Shown: positions 19,325-28,992, counted from the stretch's first letter. The stretch is DNA of 43,702 nucleotides from Clostridia bacterium (GCA_017452475.1 JAFTMJ010000024.1:1-43702); one strand, 5' to 3'. Made by a program: numbers and translations. Notes: generated by a model from the letters alone, not told the origin.

Positions 19325-22300
19325 TCAGTCATCGAAGTCGTCGAAGCTATTGTCTTCCTCATAGGAATCCTCTGAATCACCGTACTCTTCCTCGTACTCC
19401 TCATCGTACTCCTCATCATAGCTCTCTTCTTCAGCCTCTTCCTCGTGTGCCTCCTCAACAGGCGCAACGATGTTCATTGGCTCAAGCTCCTCCTCACCAA
19501 GGTTAGAAAGCTCAATTTCGTTGCCTTCCTTGTCAAGCACAGTAATATCAAGGGCAAGTGCCTGAAGCTCCTTAACAAGAACCTTAAAGGACTCGGGAAC
19601 GCCCGGAGTTGGGATGTTTTGACCCTTAACGATTGCCTCGAATGCCTTTGTTCTACCGAGAACATCGTCACTCTTAACAGTCAAGATTTCCTGGAGTGTG
19701 TATGCAGCGCCGTAAGCCTCAAGCGCCCAAACCTCCATCTCACCGAAACGCTGACCGCCAAACTGGGCTTTACCGCCGAGAGGCTGCTGTGTAACGAGTG
19801 AGTAAGGACCTGTGGAACGAGCGTGAATCTTATCGTCAACCAAGTGATGGAGCTTTAAGTAGTACATAATACCAACTGTTACAGGGTTATCAAACGGCTC
19901 ACCTGTGCGTCCATCGTAAAGGATTGTCTTACCGTCGCAAATTCTAAGCTTATCCTCTTCGTAAAGCTTCTTAATTGCCTCAGGATTGTTCCTTGTTTCC
20001 TTATCAAGCTTTTGGATATCCTTCTTGCCGTCTTCTCTTACTACTTCCTCAAACAAATCCTTACCGTCTGTGTTTTCGTTAGGCAATACCTTTCTCCAAA
20101 GACCTGCCATCTTTAAGCACTCAAAGATATCCTGCTCCTTAGCGCCGTCAAATACAGGTGTCATTATCTTCCAGCCAAGCTTCTTAGCCGCAATACCGAG
20201 ATGCACCTCAAGAACCTGACCGATATTCATACGTGAAGGAACGCCGAGTGGGTTAAGAACGATGTCAAGAGGAGTACCGTCTGCAAGATATGGCATATCC
20301 TCAGGTGGGAGTATTCTTGAAATAACACCCTTGTTACCGTGACGGCCCGCCATCTTGTCACCAACAGAGATTTTTCTCTTCTGTGCAACATAAACCTTAA
20401 CTACCTTGTGTACTCCGGGGGACAAGGACTCATCACCGTTTTCACGGGAGAATACCTTAACGTCAACAACGATACCTGCCTCACCGTTCTTAAGACGGAG
20501 GGATGTATCTCTTACATCTCTTGACTTCTCGCCGAAAATAGCACGAAGGAGTCTTTCCTCGGCTGTAAGCTCGGTTTCACCCTTTGGTGTTACCTTACCT
20601 ACAAGAATGCTGTGAGCCTTAACCTCAGTACCTATTCTTACAATACCGTTTTCGTCAAGGTTCTTAAGCGCATCCTCGCCTACGTTTGGAATTTCCCTTG
20701 TAATTTCCTCAGGACCAAGCTTTGTATCTCTTGCTTCCTGTGAATATTCCTCAATGTGAATGGAGGTGTATACGTCATCGCGGATAAGCTTCTCGTTAAG
20801 AAGAACCGCGTCCTCGTAGTTGTAGCCCTCCCAAGTCATAAAGCCGATAAGTGCGTTCTTACCGAGGGAGATTTCACCGTTGGAGGTTGCAGGACCGTCA
20901 GCAATAACCTGACCCTTAATAACCTCCTCGCCAACCTTAACGATTGGCTTTTGGTTTACACAGTTACCCTGGTTGGATCTCTTGAACTTAATAAGCTCAT
21001 ATCTATCCTTAAGACCCTTGTCGTTCTTTATAACGATATGTGTTGCGTCAACCTCCTCAACTGTACCGTTCTCCTTTGCAAGAACTACTACACCTGAGTC
21101 GATAGCAGCCTTATATTCCATACCTGTACCAACGATTGGTGAATCGGAGGTAAGAAGCGGAACTGCCTGCTTCTGCATGTTTGAACCCATGAGCGCACGG
21201 GCGTTGTCATCGTTTTCGATAAACGGTATCATTGCTGTTGCAACGGATACAACCATCTTAGGAGAAACGTCCATATATTCAGCTCTGTCGGAATCTGTTT
21301 CCAAGATTTCGCTTCTTTCGCGGGCGATAATCTTCTTCTTTACGAAGCGTCTGTTCTCGTCAAGCTCCTCATAAGCCTGAGCAATAACGTGACCGTCCTC
21401 CTCGTCGGCGGTTAAGTAAACTACCTCATCGGTAACTACACCGTCAACAATTTTACGGTAAGGAGCCTCGATAAAGCCGTATTTGTCAATCTTTGCATAT
21501 GTTGAAAGGTATGAAATAAGACCGATATTTGGACCTTCAGGTGTTTCAACAGGACACATTCTACCGTAGTGAGTATAGTGAACGTCACGCACCTCAAAGC
21601 CAGCCCTGTCTCTTGAAAGACCGCCGGGACCAAGGGCAGAAATACGACGCTTGTGTGTGATTTCTGCAAGTGGGTTGTTCTGGTCCATAAACTGTGAAAG
21701 TGGGGATGAACCGAAGAACTCTCTGATTGCGGTTGCAACAGGACGGATGTTAACAAGTGTTTTTGGAGAAAGATCCTCAGTGCTTTGAGTTGTAAGCCTT
21801 TCTCTGATAATTTTCTCCATACGGGACATACCGATGCGGAGCTGGTTCTGCAAAAGCTCACCAACGCAACGCAGACGTCTGTTACCCAAATGGTCGATAT
21901 CGTCCTTCTTACCGATGTTGTAATCAAGACCGATCATATAGGAGATAGAGGACAAGATATCCTCCTTGGTAATGTGCTTAGGGCAAAGCTCCTCGGTGGA
22001 GTACTTAATCTTTTCGCGAATTGCCTCAAGGTCGCCGCCGCACTCGTTAATGATAGCCTGAAGGTTCTCGAAGTGAAGCTTCTCGCTAACGCCGAAGTCC
22101 TCAAGACCGTCCCTCCAGTTTTCACCAAGCAAGTACTTAGGGTCAATTGTACCGTTACCGAAGATCTTAAGCTCAACAGGGTTGCCTGTTTCCTTCTCTG
22201 TTGCGATAACGTAAACCTCGTTTACGCAGTTAGAGTCGATAAGCTCAATATCCTCCTTAGTAATAACCTTACCCGGCTCACAGATGATTTCGCCTGTAAG

Positions 22301-23215
22301 ATTACTTACAACAGGGCGAGAAAGGGTAAGACCTAAAATACGCTTAGAGATAGCAAGCTTTTCGTTGAACTTGTATCTACCAACGGGGTAAAGGTCATAT
22401 CTCTTGCCGTCAAAGAAATAGTTATGAATAAGTGTTTTTGCGCTCTCTACGTTTGCAGGCTCGCCCGGACGGTGCCTCTTGTAGATTTCCTTAAGCGCCT
22501 CCTCCTGAATGGATGTGCCAAACTCCATAGCGAGCTTTTCACTGTCATCCTTTTCAAGAGTTGGTGTGATGAACTTTTCACCAAACATATCCTTGAGCTC
22601 CTCAGCGGTTTCAATACCGAGGGCACGGATAAATACTGTAACAGGCATCTTCCTGTTCTTGTCAATGTGAACATAGAATACATTGGATGCATCAGTCTCA
22701 TACTCAAGCCAAGCACCACGGTAAGGAATTACCTGTGCGGAGTAGTTATGAATACCTGTTTTGTCAATTGAGAAATCATAGTACATTCCCGGAGAACGTA
22801 CAATCTGTGAAACAACAACACGCTCTGCACCGTTGATAACGAAGGTACCGTTATCTGTCATAAGCGGGAAGTCGCCCATGAACACCTCGTGCTCCTTAAC
22901 CTCGCCTGTCAAGCGGTTTGACAAACGAACATTAACTCTTAGAGGAGCTGCGTAGTTCACATCTCTGATTTTGCATTCCTCAACAGGGTACTTAGGCTTA
23001 TTTACATCAAGTGTGTAGGAAACAAACTCGATGCAAAGATCCTCGGAATGGTCGGTAATTGGGGAAATATCATGCAATACCTCCTTGATACCCTTTTCAA
23101 GAAACCATTGGAAGGACTCCTTCTGTACGTCGATGAGGTTCGGCATTTCACAGAGCTCGTTAATCTTAGCGAAGCTCATTCTTGTGTTTTTGCCAAGCTT
23201 TTGTTCTTTGACCAT
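19325..23215 (-). CDS. rpoB: DNA-directed RNA polymerase subunit beta
   Basis: A 1296-residue catalytic subunit of RNA polymerase. The rifampicin pocket reads [20 protein letters not shown], with the classic contact residues (Q513, D516, H526, S531 in E. coli numbering) as in sensitive enzymes. [21 protein letters not shown] and [12 protein letters not shown] are typical. The C-terminus carries an extra ~50-residue tail rich in Glu, Asp and Tyr after the conserved IELSNL region, which makes it longer than usual for Firmicutes. The N-terminus [20 protein letters not shown] fits the family start. It has its own promoter at 23291-23319, and there is no rplJ/rplL upstream in the window: the neighbour is the divergent rpsT. 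Confidence 0.99.
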   Translation of the reverse strand: MVKEQKLGKNTRMSFAKINELCEMPNLIDVQKESFQWFLEKGIKEVLHDISPITDHSEDLCIEFVSYTLDVNKPKYPVEECKIRDVNYAAPLRVNVRLSNRLTGEVKEHEVFMGDFPLMTDNGTFVINGAERVVVSQIVRSPGMYYDFSIDKTGIHNYSAQVIPYRGAWLEYETDASNVFYVHIDKNRKMPVTVFIRALGIETAEELKDMFGEKFITPTLEKDDSEKLAMEFGTSIQEEALKEIYKRHRPGEPANVESAKTLIHNYFFDGKRYDLYPVGRYKFNEKLAISKRILGLTLSRPVVSNLTGEIICEPGKVITKEDIELIDSNCVNEVYVIATEKETGNPVELKIFGNGTIDPKYLLGENWRDGLEDFGVSEKLHFENLQAIINECGGDLEAIREKIKYSTEELCPKHITKEDILSSISYMIGLDYNIGKKDDIDHLGNRRLRCVGELLQNQLRIGMSRMEKIIRERLTTQSTEDLSPKTLVNIRPVATAIREFFGSSPLSQFMDQNNPLAEITHKRRISALGPGGLSRDRAGFEVRDVHYTHYGRMCPVETPEGPNIGLISYLSTYAKIDKYGFIEAPYRKIVDGVVTDEVVYLTADEEDGHVIAQAYEELDENRRFVKKKIIARERSEILETDSDRAEYMDVSPKMVVSVATAMIPFIENDDNARALMGSNMQKQAVPLLTSDSPIVGTGMEYKAAIDSGVVVLAKENGTVEEVDATHIVIKNDKGLKDRYELIKFKRSNQGNCVNQKPIVKVGEEVIKGQVIADGPATSNGEISLGKNALIGFMTWEGYNYEDAVLLNEKLIRDDVYTSIHIEEYSQEARDTKLGPEEITREIPNVGEDALKNLDENGIVRIGTEVKAHSILVGKVTPKGETELTAEERLLRAIFGEKSRDVRDTSLRLKNGEAGIVVDVKVFSRENGDESLSPGVHKVVKVYVAQKRKISVGDKMAGRHGNKGVISRILPPEDMPYLADGTPLDIVLNPLGVPSRMNIGQVLEVHLGIAAKKLGWKIMTPVFDGAKEQDIFECLKMAGLWRKVLPNENTDGKDLFEEVVREDGKKDIQKLDKETRNNPEAIKKLYEEDKLRICDGKTILYDGRTGEPFDNPVTVGIMYYLKLHHLVDDKIHARSTGPYSLVTQQPLGGKAQFGGQRFGEMEVWALEAYGAAYTLQEILTVKSDDVLGRTKAFEAIVKGQNIPTPGVPESFKVLVKELQALALDITVLDKEGNEIELSNLGEEELEPMNIVAPVEEAHEEEAEEESYDEEYDEEYEEEYGDSEDSYEEDNSFDDFDD

Positions 23216-23290
23216 AGACTTTAATCACTCCAATTCCCTTTTATATATATTATATAAAAGATTATTTTAGAAAATATTATGCAGTTCTGT

Positions 23291-23319
23291 ATTTTAGCAC
23301 CCTTTCCATACAATGTCAA
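23291..23319 (-). promoter_or_regulatory. Promoter of rpoBC
   Basis: Minus-strand TTGACA (23314-23319), 17-base spacer, TAAAAT (23291-23296) with TGC before it. The leader is about 70 bases. An AT-rich zone lies upstream. Confidence 0.85.
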
Positions 23320-23515
23320 TACTTAAATAAAAATAATTAGAAATTTTTAAAATAATTTACAATTTATCTATTGTAAATTTACAGTTTTTTAATATGTAAC
23401 TTTTTTGTGAACAGATTTTTTGCCGTTTCAAATTACTCCCCCGCTACTAATTTAGTTTAGATTACATATATAATTTAACTACTTAAAAATATTTTTGATT
23501 TTTTTAAAAAAGGTA
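23320..23515. other. AT-rich divergent intergenic region between rpoB and rpsT
   Basis: No gene is seen. The stretch is strongly AT-rich and holds a 10-base inverted repeat AATTTACAAT / ATTGTAAATT (23354-23363 with 23370-23379). It may serve as UP-element-like DNA for the two divergent, highly expressed promoters; this is inference. Confidence 0.5.
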
Positions 23516-23544
23516 TTGATTTTTTGAATAAGATGTGTTATTAT
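23516..23544 (+). promoter_or_regulatory. Promoter of rpsT
   Basis: TTGATT (23516-23521), 17-base spacer, TATTAT (23539-23544) with TGT before it. Transcription should start near 23551. Confidence 0.75.
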
Positions 23545-23550
23545 ATGTAA

Positions 23551-23626
23551 CTGTACGAACAGGCTATATTCGGAGCACCCTCTCAGGCGACGGATAGCAT
23601 CTGTCGGATGATAATATTTAAAGGAG
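23551..23626 (+). promoter_or_regulatory. Structured 5' leader of rpsT
   Basis: An ~85-base leader with two possible hairpins, CTGT-ACGA-ACAG (23551-23562) and GACGGAT-AGC-ATCTGTC (23589-23605). A pairing of TATATT (23565-23570) with AATATT (23613-23618) would close a larger stem just before the AAAGGAGG site. Ribosomal protein leaders of this sort often bind their own product; for S20 here that is only inference. Confidence 0.35.
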
Positions 23627-23635
23627 GAATTTCTC

Positions 23636-23899
23636 ATGCCAAATATCAAATCTGCTAAGAAGAGAGTTAAGGTTATCGCTACCAAAACACTTCGTAACAA
23701 GATGCTAAAGTCTCAGCTTAATACAGCTATTAAGAAGTTCAAGTCTGCTGTAGAGGCCGGTGACAAGGAAGCTGCTCAAGTTGCTTATGTAGCTGCTGTG
23801 AAGAGAGTTGACAAGGCTGTTAGCCAGGGTATTCTCCACAAGAACAACGCTGCACACAAGAAGAGCCAGTTCACACTTATGTATAACAAGATGGCGTAA
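23636..23899 (+). CDS. rpsT: 30S ribosomal protein S20
   Basis: An 87-residue basic, all-helical protein that binds 16S rRNA in the 30S body. MPNIKSAKKRVKVIATKTLRN and the C-terminal HKNNAAHKKSQFTLMYNK are the standard family landmarks, and the length is normal. AAAGGAGGAATTTCTC precedes the ATG. The gene is monocistronic, with its own promoter, a structured leader and a strong terminator, and is divergent from rpoB. Confidence 0.98.
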   Translation: MPNIKSAKKRVKVIATKTLRNKMLKSQLNTAIKKFKSAVEAGDKEAAQVAYVAAVKRVDKAVSQGILHKNNAAHKKSQFTLMYNKMA

Positions 23900-23909
23900 G
23901 CCTATTAAG

Positions 23910-23943
23910 CAAGCTGTGTTTAACCCGCACAGCTTGTTTTTTT
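23910..23943 (+). terminator. Terminator of rpsT
   Basis: Stem CAAGCTGTG / CACAGCTTG (23910-23918 with 23928-23936) followed by seven T. Confidence 0.9.
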
Positions 23944-23995
23944 GCACAACATTTCATTACGCCCGTTACTTATTCTCTTTTCATATGAATATAAA

Positions 23996-24030
23996 ACAAA
24001 AAAGTGCTTCAAAGCGAAGCACTTTTTTAT
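23996..24030 (-). terminator. Terminator of rpsF-ssb-rpsR
   Basis: Stem AAAGTGCTTC / GAAGCACTTT (24001-24010 with 24016-24025), flanked by A and T runs, 12 bases beyond the rpsR stop. Confidence 0.85.
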
Positions 24031-24041
24031 TTAACTAAAAA

Positions 24042-24311
24042 TTAGTCATCGATGTAAGGCATAAGAGCCATAAATCTTGCTCTCTTAATAGCCTTTGTAA
24101 GCTCGCCCTGGTGATGAGCGCATGTGCCTGTAATTCTTCTTGGAAGAATCTTTGCACGCTCTGTAACATACTTTCTCAAACGAGCTGTATCTTTATAATC
24201 GATGTGACCAACCTTGTCTGCACAGAATGCACAAACCTTCTTCTTCTTGCGCATTACCTGACGTGCAGGACGCTGAGCAACCTGTTCTTTTTCAACAACG
24301 TTGTTATCCAT
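24042..24311 (-). CDS. rpsR: 30S ribosomal protein S18
   Basis: An 89-residue protein that pairs with S6 on the 30S platform. The core [37 protein letters not shown] and [14 protein letters not shown] are canonical. It keeps Cys27, Cys30, Cys64 and His67, i.e. the zinc-binding form. The N-terminal ~20 residues are a variable extension. AGGAGG precedes the ATG. It is the last gene of the rpsF-ssb-rpsR operon, the standard bacterial order. Confidence 0.98.
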   Translation of the reverse strand: MDNNVVEKEQVAQRPARQVMRKKKKVCAFCADKVGHIDYKDTARLRKYVTERAKILPRRITGTCAHHQGELTKAIKRARFMALMPYIDD

Positions 24312-24351
24312 TTTAAAATCCTCCTATAAAATTTGCTTTTCCATTCAATTA

Positions 24352-24774
24352 TTAGAATGGAAGATCGTCATCACCTGTAACCTCTTCAAATCTTGCTGTT
24401 TCCTGAGTTTGGAAAGCAGGAGCCTCTCCACCGAAGGAGCCGGCAGGTGCGTCAGCCTTTGCATCTACAAAGAACGCCTCGTCAGCAACGATTTCTGTTG
24501 CGTAACGCTTGTTGTTCTGCTGGTCGTTCCAGGTCCTTGTTTGAACAGAGCCTGAAATGCAAATTGAGCTACCCTTCTTAAAGAACTTACAAATGAATTC
24601 TGCTGTTTGTCTCCAAGCAACACAGTTGATAAAATCTGTTTGTGCATCCTTGCCACGGCGATTTACCGCAACGGAGAAGGAAGTAACAGATACGCCTTGT
24701 GGGGTCTGCTTTAGTTCAGGATCAGCAGTCATTCTGCCGCCCAAAATCACCTTATTTAAGTTAAAGTTTGCCAT
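24352..24774 (-). CDS. ssb: Single-stranded DNA-binding protein
   Basis: A 140-residue OB-fold protein that coats single-stranded DNA in replication and repair. The start MANFNLNKVILGGRMTADPELK is typical, the OB-fold spans about residues 3-105, a short flexible linker follows, and the protein ends in the acidic tip DDDLPF that recruits partner proteins. GGAGG lies upstream of the ATG. It sits between rpsF and rpsR as in most Firmicutes. ISGSVQTRTWNDQQNNKRYA is a usual family segment. Confidence 0.98.
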   Translation of the reverse strand: MANFNLNKVILGGRMTADPELKQTPQGVSVTSFSVAVNRRGKDAQTDFINCVAWRQTAEFICKFFKKGSSICISGSVQTRTWNDQQNNKRYATEIVADEAFFVDAKADAPAGSFGGEAPAFQTQETARFEEVTGDDDLPF

Positions 24775-24793
24775 ATTGACCCTCCTTTAAAGC

Positions 24794-25114
24794 TTACGCT
24801 TCTTTCTTTGTCTTCTTGTCTTCAACAAGACGAATTACGATAGAGCGAAGAATGCTTTCGTTAATACCAAACAAACGCTCAAGCTCAGCGGGGAATTCGC
24901 CTTCACTCTTGAAGTTTACAAGAACATAGTAACCATCGTTCTGATCGTTGATTGGATATGCGAGCTTACGCTTACCCCACTCATCAACATTTTCGATAGT
25001 ACCATTCTCTGCGATTAACGCTGTGAACTTTTCAACTGTTGCCTTAACTGCATCCTCACCGTTTGCACAGTCAACAACGAACAAAGTTTCATAAGAGTTG
25101 AGAACCTTTTCCAT
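24794..25114 (-). CDS. rpsF: 30S ribosomal protein S6
   Basis: A 106-residue ferredoxin-like protein that heterodimerises with S18. YETLFVVDC near the N-terminus, the central NVDEWGKRKLAYPINDQNDGYYVLVNFKS and the LFGINESILRSIVIRL segment are standard. GGGAGG lies 8 bases before the ATG. It is the first gene of the operon, behind a 70-90-base leader with two hairpins that may be the S6:S18 autoregulatory site. Confidence 0.98.
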   Translation of the reverse strand: MEKVLNSYETLFVVDCANGEDAVKATVEKFTALIAENGTIENVDEWGKRKLAYPINDQNDGYYVLVNFKSEGEFPAELERLFGINESILRSIVIRLVEDKKTKKEA

Positions 25115-25141
25115 CTTTTACACCTCCCTATGGACTTACGA

Positions 25142-25193
25142 CCGATGATTTAAAAGATTTACCATCGGCAGGAAGCAAGTATTTGCATACTTG
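25142..25193 (-). promoter_or_regulatory. Candidate S6:S18 leader
   Basis: The minus-strand leader of rpsF holds CAAGTATG-CA-AATACTTG (25176-25193), then a CCGATG...CATCGG stem (25142-25168). S6-S18 complexes are known to bind a leader motif containing a conserved CCG element in many bacteria. The position and the CCGATG string agree with this, but pairing details were judged by eye. Confidence 0.5.
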
Positions 25194-25202
25194 TTCTGCG
25201 AT

Positions 25203-25231
25203 ATTTTATCACACAAAGCTTACAATGTCAA
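25203..25231 (-). promoter_or_regulatory. Promoter of rpsF-ssb-rpsR
   Basis: Minus-strand TTGACA (25226-25231), 17-base spacer, TAAAAT (25203-25208) with TGA before it. Confidence 0.85.
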
Positions 25232-25260
25232 TAAGTTTTCTTGAAAATTTTGAAAAATTA

Positions 25261-25289
25261 TTGATTTGATAATTAATATATGATAAAAT
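25261..25289 (+). promoter_or_regulatory. Promoter of rnhA
   Basis: TTGATT (25261-25266), 17-base spacer, TAAAAT (25284-25289) with TGA before it; divergent from the rpsF promoter about 30 bases away. Confidence 0.75.
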
Positions 25290-25320
25290 TAGTGAGAAAA
25301 TTAATGATTACGGAGATTAT

Positions 25321-25761
25321 ATGAAGCATATTGATATATATACAGACGGCTCCTGTAGGTGTAACCCCGGTCCCGGAGGATGGGGCGCTATCCTTGTTTA
25401 CAAGGGGATTGAAAAGGAGCTGTGCGGCGGCGAAAAGGAAACAACCAATAACCGCATGGAGCTAACCGCAGTTATTAAGGCTTTACAGGCACTTAAAGAA
25501 AGCTGCCACATTACCCTTACCTCCGACTCAAAGTATGTGCTTGATGCCATTACAAACGGTTGGGCAGAGTCTTGGAGGGCAAAGGGATGGAGAAAGGCGG
25601 ACAAAAGCCCTGCCCTTAACCCTGACCTTTGGGAAATCCTTCTTGACGAGATAAAGAAGCACAACATAACCTATGTTTGGGTAAAGGGCCACGCAGGGCA
25701 CCCATACAACGAAAGATGCGACGAAATGGCGCAGAGGGAGTCAGGAAAATTTTTATCATAA
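25321..25761 (+). CDS. rnhA: Ribonuclease HI
   Basis: A 146-residue enzyme that cuts the RNA strand of RNA-DNA hybrids, e.g. R-loops and primers. The catalytic residues are D9 (IYTDGSC), E47 (NNRMELTAV), D69 (LTSDSKYV), H124 (VKGHAGHP) and D134 (ERCDEMAQ). Length and the basic-protrusion segment [17 protein letters not shown] match the E. coli type. CGGAG precedes the ATG by 6 bases. It is a single-gene unit with its own promoter and terminator. Confidence 0.97.
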   Translation: MKHIDIYTDGSCRCNPGPGGWGAILVYKGIEKELCGGEKETTNNRMELTAVIKALQALKESCHITLTSDSKYVLDAITNGWAESWRAKGWRKADKSPALNPDLWEILLDEIKKHNITYVWVKGHAGHPYNERCDEMAQRESGKFLS

Positions 25762-25764
25762 CAT

Positions 25765-25800
25765 AGCAAAGCAGACCTTTTTAGTGTCTGCTTTGCTTTC
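25765..25800 (+). terminator. Terminator of rnhA
   Basis: Perfect 12-base stem AGCAAAGCAGAC / GTCTGCTTTGCT (25765-25776 with 25786-25797), followed by TTCTT. Confidence 0.75.
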
Positions 25801-25823
25801 TTATTATAATAATGAAGATTTTT

Positions 25824-25859
25824 TCAAAAAAACACTGCAAGCAAGGTGCCTGCAGTGTT
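25824..25859 (-). terminator. Terminator of the discoidin-like surface protein gene
   Basis: Stem AACACTGCA / TGCAGTGTT (25831-25839 with 25851-25859), followed on the minus strand by TTTTTGAAAAAA. Confidence 0.85.
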
Positions 25860-25867
25860 TATTTTAA

Positions 25868-28771
25868 TTATTTTATCTTGTTCATTGAGATTGATGAACC
25901 GTAGCTGCCCATTGAGCAATATACATACACAGTACCTCTGAAGTTCATAACTCTTAGCACCGTGCTTATCTCAAACACATCGTTTTTAGAGCCCGGATAG
26001 ATTGTTACTGTAAACTCACCTGTTTCAGGGTTATACTCATTTGTAGCAAACTTACCGTAGGACTCAATTGTAGCCTGTCTACCGTATGCATCTGTAATAG
26101 TTGTAATAGCTCTTAGGTCGCAGGTTTGCTCAAGCTCAGGGAAATATGCAAGGTTCAGCTTGTATGTAAGTGAAAGTGCATTCTTTCCGGAAACCGTTGC
26201 CTTAGTTGCGCCAACGAATGTAATAATATCAGCGGGGATTTCAAGCTTTGGAGCGATTTTAACATTCTCTTCTGTGTTAACATCAAGGCTGTCACAGTAG
26301 ATGCAGCAAAGCTCTGTCTTACCAACTGCTGTGTAGGATGCCAAGGACTTTGTTGCCCACTCAAACTCGTGAATACCGGTAGGAGCAATCTCAATCTTCT
26401 TTCCTGCGGAGCCGCAAAGGCTACAGATTTCCTGCTGAACGCCTGCAAAGCCGCACTTAGCAGTTACATAAGTCTCAAACTTGTCAAACTTATGCTCTGT
26501 TACTGTTGGAATAGTAATGTTCTGCATTACCTGATGGCACTTTGTACATTCTGCATGTCCAAGACCTGTTTCTGTACATGTCGGAGCCTTATCTGTAATA
26601 ATTTCATCATATGAGTGACCTGCATCAGGACCGGACTCGATAACAACATTTACCTTGTTGCCGCAAACCTGGCACTGCGCAAGGCACTTACCGTCGGAAT
26701 CACATGTAGGAGCAACATAGTCAGGACCCTCAAGAATGTAATCATCCTTGGTGATGTCGCACGCGTGAGTGCGGAGCTGAAGCTCGTGAATAGTAGCAGC
26801 AGAGCCGTTTGGCCACTTAGCACCGACTGTATGAACTCTGATTGCAACTGCCTTTACGCCGTTTTTAAGAACAGCATTCAAGTCATATTTGCTTGGGTTG
26901 TTTGTATTAGAACCGTTATCAACCTTGTCAACGTTACAGGTTGCACCAACCTCGTATTTTGAGTTGCCGGGAATTTCGCCAAGCTCCTCATTAAAGTCAG
27001 AGTTATAAACCAAGAATTCTACTTTGAAATGGCTATAGTTTGAAGAAACATAAATGTAGCCCGATGTGAACACATATTCTCTGTCAAGAATTACATCAAA
27101 ATATGATCCGCCCGGTGCATACCAGTTGGAAGCCATATTTCCATCGAACACCTTTTCGGGATGAACGCCATTGTTCATTTGATCAATGTAAGCATCGGTG
27201 TAGTTGCTTCCTTCCGCAGTGTTAACTGTAATCTTGTAGTCAACAATGCTTGTGGAAGGAACAAAATCTGTTGTTTTGTCTGTATACTCATGCTTCTTTA
27301 GCTTATGCTCATCCTGCTCACCGCAAATTGTACAGGTGTATGCAAAAATACCTTCCTCATCAATGGTTGGCTTTTTAGTAACCTTACCTGTATCCCAGTT
27401 ATGTGACTTAGCAGGTGTGTGGTCACCCTTGTAGGTAACATCACATCCATCATCTGTACACTCATAAAGTGTATAGCCCTCAACATCGCACTTTGCAGGA
27501 ACTGTTTCCTTTGCTACAAAGTTATGACCGAGAGAAGGAACATCGTAAAGCTTGGTGGAGCCGCAGCCTGTGCAGGTAACTGTTAAAATACCGTTTTCTG
27601 TGTTGGAAGGACCTCTTGTAACTGTGCCCTCGTCCCACTTATGGAAGCCTGTTGGCTCAAGAGCCTTCTTGATTGTCTTGCCGCACTGGCAAGAATACTC
27701 TCTAAAGCCCGGTACCATACAGGTTGGGTTTTCCTCGCCTGAAGTTTCAAACACGTGGTCACCGCTTTGAGCATATGTACTGATTTCATACAAATACTCA
27801 CCGCCGCCCCAGTTACCGTTATAAATCCTAATTTCAATTTTTCTTGCTTCTACATACGGACCCATTTTGAAGGTTGTAATTGTAGAAACGTCAGTAATAT
27901 CGGAGTCCCAAACAATATCGTCATTGGAGTTATAAAGAATAACTCTCATAAGAGCAACATTGAAGGTTCTGCCTGTAAGAGTTTCGTTTGTACCAACAAG
28001 CTTTGCACCACCCTCGGTGTTACACTCGATATCGATATCTGAGAACAAATACTCTTCCTCAAAGTTCATCCAAATAGAATAGTTTTTACCCTGTGGAGAG
28101 TGGGTACCTGTCTTAATATCGCCGTCTGTTACAGCGCTCCATTTTGTAGCCCAGAAGTTATTGTTGTTAGCGCCTGTTGCTGAGAAAATAGCCTTACTAG
28201 CAACATTCTCGAGCTGAGCGCTACACATCTTAAGGTCGGGGGCATATGTTTCGATTTCCCACATATACTCATTTTGTCCCTTACCGTCAACCTTGAAAAT
28301 TTCGACCCTGTCACCCTTAACATTTGGCTGAACAGAAATTTCGGTAAGATTCTCTACCTCAAGCTCCTTGCCCTCATAAACGAGCTGGTCGCCATAGTAA
28401 ACATTAACCTGTAGACAGAAAATGTTCTTTGAATTTGTAACTGTGTTACCGTCAATAACACCGCTGCCATTGAATGCAACCTTGATATCTGTAAAGTAGT
28501 ACACATCATCATAGTCGAGCATATATGAATAGTACATACCCTTAGGAGATGTAGTACCTGTGGTTCTGTCACCGTCATTAAGCTTGGTCACATCCACATT
28601 GGAGCCAACCGAAATGTTCAAGCCCTTAGTATCCTCAACACTAATGGTAGCCTTGCCTGCTATATTCTCGGTCGGAGTACCCTCAGGTATCTCGAACTCA
28701 GCGAAAGCAAGACTTGCGAACATTGGCAACAGCATTAAAACTGCTAATGTTACTGCTAAGATTTTCTTCAT
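25868..28771 (-). CDS. Secreted protein with discoidin-like and Cys-rich repeats
   Basis: A 967-residue exported protein, one of the longest in the window. The signal peptide MKKILAVTLAVLMLLPMFAS ends near AFA (residue 24). Three beta-sandwich segments resemble F5/8-type C (discoidin) carbohydrate-binding domains: about 40-175 (VTKLNDGDRTTGTTSPKG), about 190-335 (AVTDGDIKTGTHSPQG) and about 515-690 (VFDGNMASNWYAPGG). Between and after them lie PTC..G...CxxC...GHxW repeats like those of the lipoprotein at 6016-7944. A final beta-rich domain covers about 855-967. The role is unknown; binding of glycans or surface components is inference from the discoidin-like fold. No LPXTG or SLH anchor is seen. 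AGGAGG precedes the ATG. Confidence 0.85.
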   Translation of the reverse strand: MKKILAVTLAVLMLLPMFASLAFAEFEIPEGTPTENIAGKATISVEDTKGLNISVGSNVDVTKLNDGDRTTGTTSPKGMYYSYMLDYDDVYYFTDIKVAFNGSGVIDGNTVTNSKNIFCLQVNVYYGDQLVYEGKELEVENLTEISVQPNVKGDRVEIFKVDGKGQNEYMWEIETYAPDLKMCSAQLENVASKAIFSATGANNNNFWATKWSAVTDGDIKTGTHSPQGKNYSIWMNFEEEYLFSDIDIECNTEGGAKLVGTNETLTGRTFNVALMRVILYNSNDDIVWDSDITDVSTITTFKMGPYVEARKIEIRIYNGNWGGGEYLYEISTYAQSGDHVFETSGEENPTCMVPGFREYSCQCGKTIKKALEPTGFHKWDEGTVTRGPSNTENGILTVTCTGCGSTKLYDVPSLGHNFVAKETVPAKCDVEGYTLYECTDDGCDVTYKGDHTPAKSHNWDTGKVTKKPTIDEEGIFAYTCTICGEQDEHKLKKHEYTDKTTDFVPSTSIVDYKITVNTAEGSNYTDAYIDQMNNGVHPEKVFDGNMASNWYAPGGSYFDVILDREYVFTSGYIYVSSNYSHFKVEFLVYNSDFNEELGEIPGNSKYEVGATCNVDKVDNGSNTNNPSKYDLNAVLKNGVKAVAIRVHTVGAKWPNGSAATIHELQLRTHACDITKDDYILEGPDYVAPTCDSDGKCLAQCQVCGNKVNVVIESGPDAGHSYDEIITDKAPTCTETGLGHAECTKCHQVMQNITIPTVTEHKFDKFETYVTAKCGFAGVQQEICSLCGSAGKKIEIAPTGIHEFEWATKSLASYTAVGKTELCCIYCDSLDVNTEENVKIAPKLEIPADIITFVGATKATVSGKNALSLTYKLNLAYFPELEQTCDLRAITTITDAYGRQATIESYGKFATNEYNPETGEFTVTIYPGSKNDVFEISTVLRVMNFRGTVYVYCSMGSYGSSISMNKIK

Positions 28772-28834
28772 TTGTTTTCCTCCTGAAAATGCGAAACCCG
28801 CAAATTATGCGAATTGTTAATTTATCACAATAAT

Positions 28835-28863
28835 AATATATCATATTATATATTTTTTGTCAA
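28835..28863 (-). promoter_or_regulatory. Promoter of the discoidin-like protein gene
   Basis: Minus-strand TTGACA (28858-28863), 17-base spacer, TATATT (28835-28840) with TGA before it. Confidence 0.8.
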
Positions 28864-28968
28864 GTTGCTTAAAAGATTTTTTCCATTTAATTATAAAATT
28901 ATTAATATTTACTATACTTTGCGATATTACTCGCGCTATGACAACGTATTTTACGGTCAAAAAGCAAA

Positions 28969-28992
28969 AACGACAAGCTAAGGCTTGTCGTT
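28969..28992 (-). terminator. Terminator of tRNA-Lys
   Basis: Stem AACGACAAGC / GCTTGTCGTT with a 4-base loop and T-rich flank, directly after the tRNA. Confidence 0.85.
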
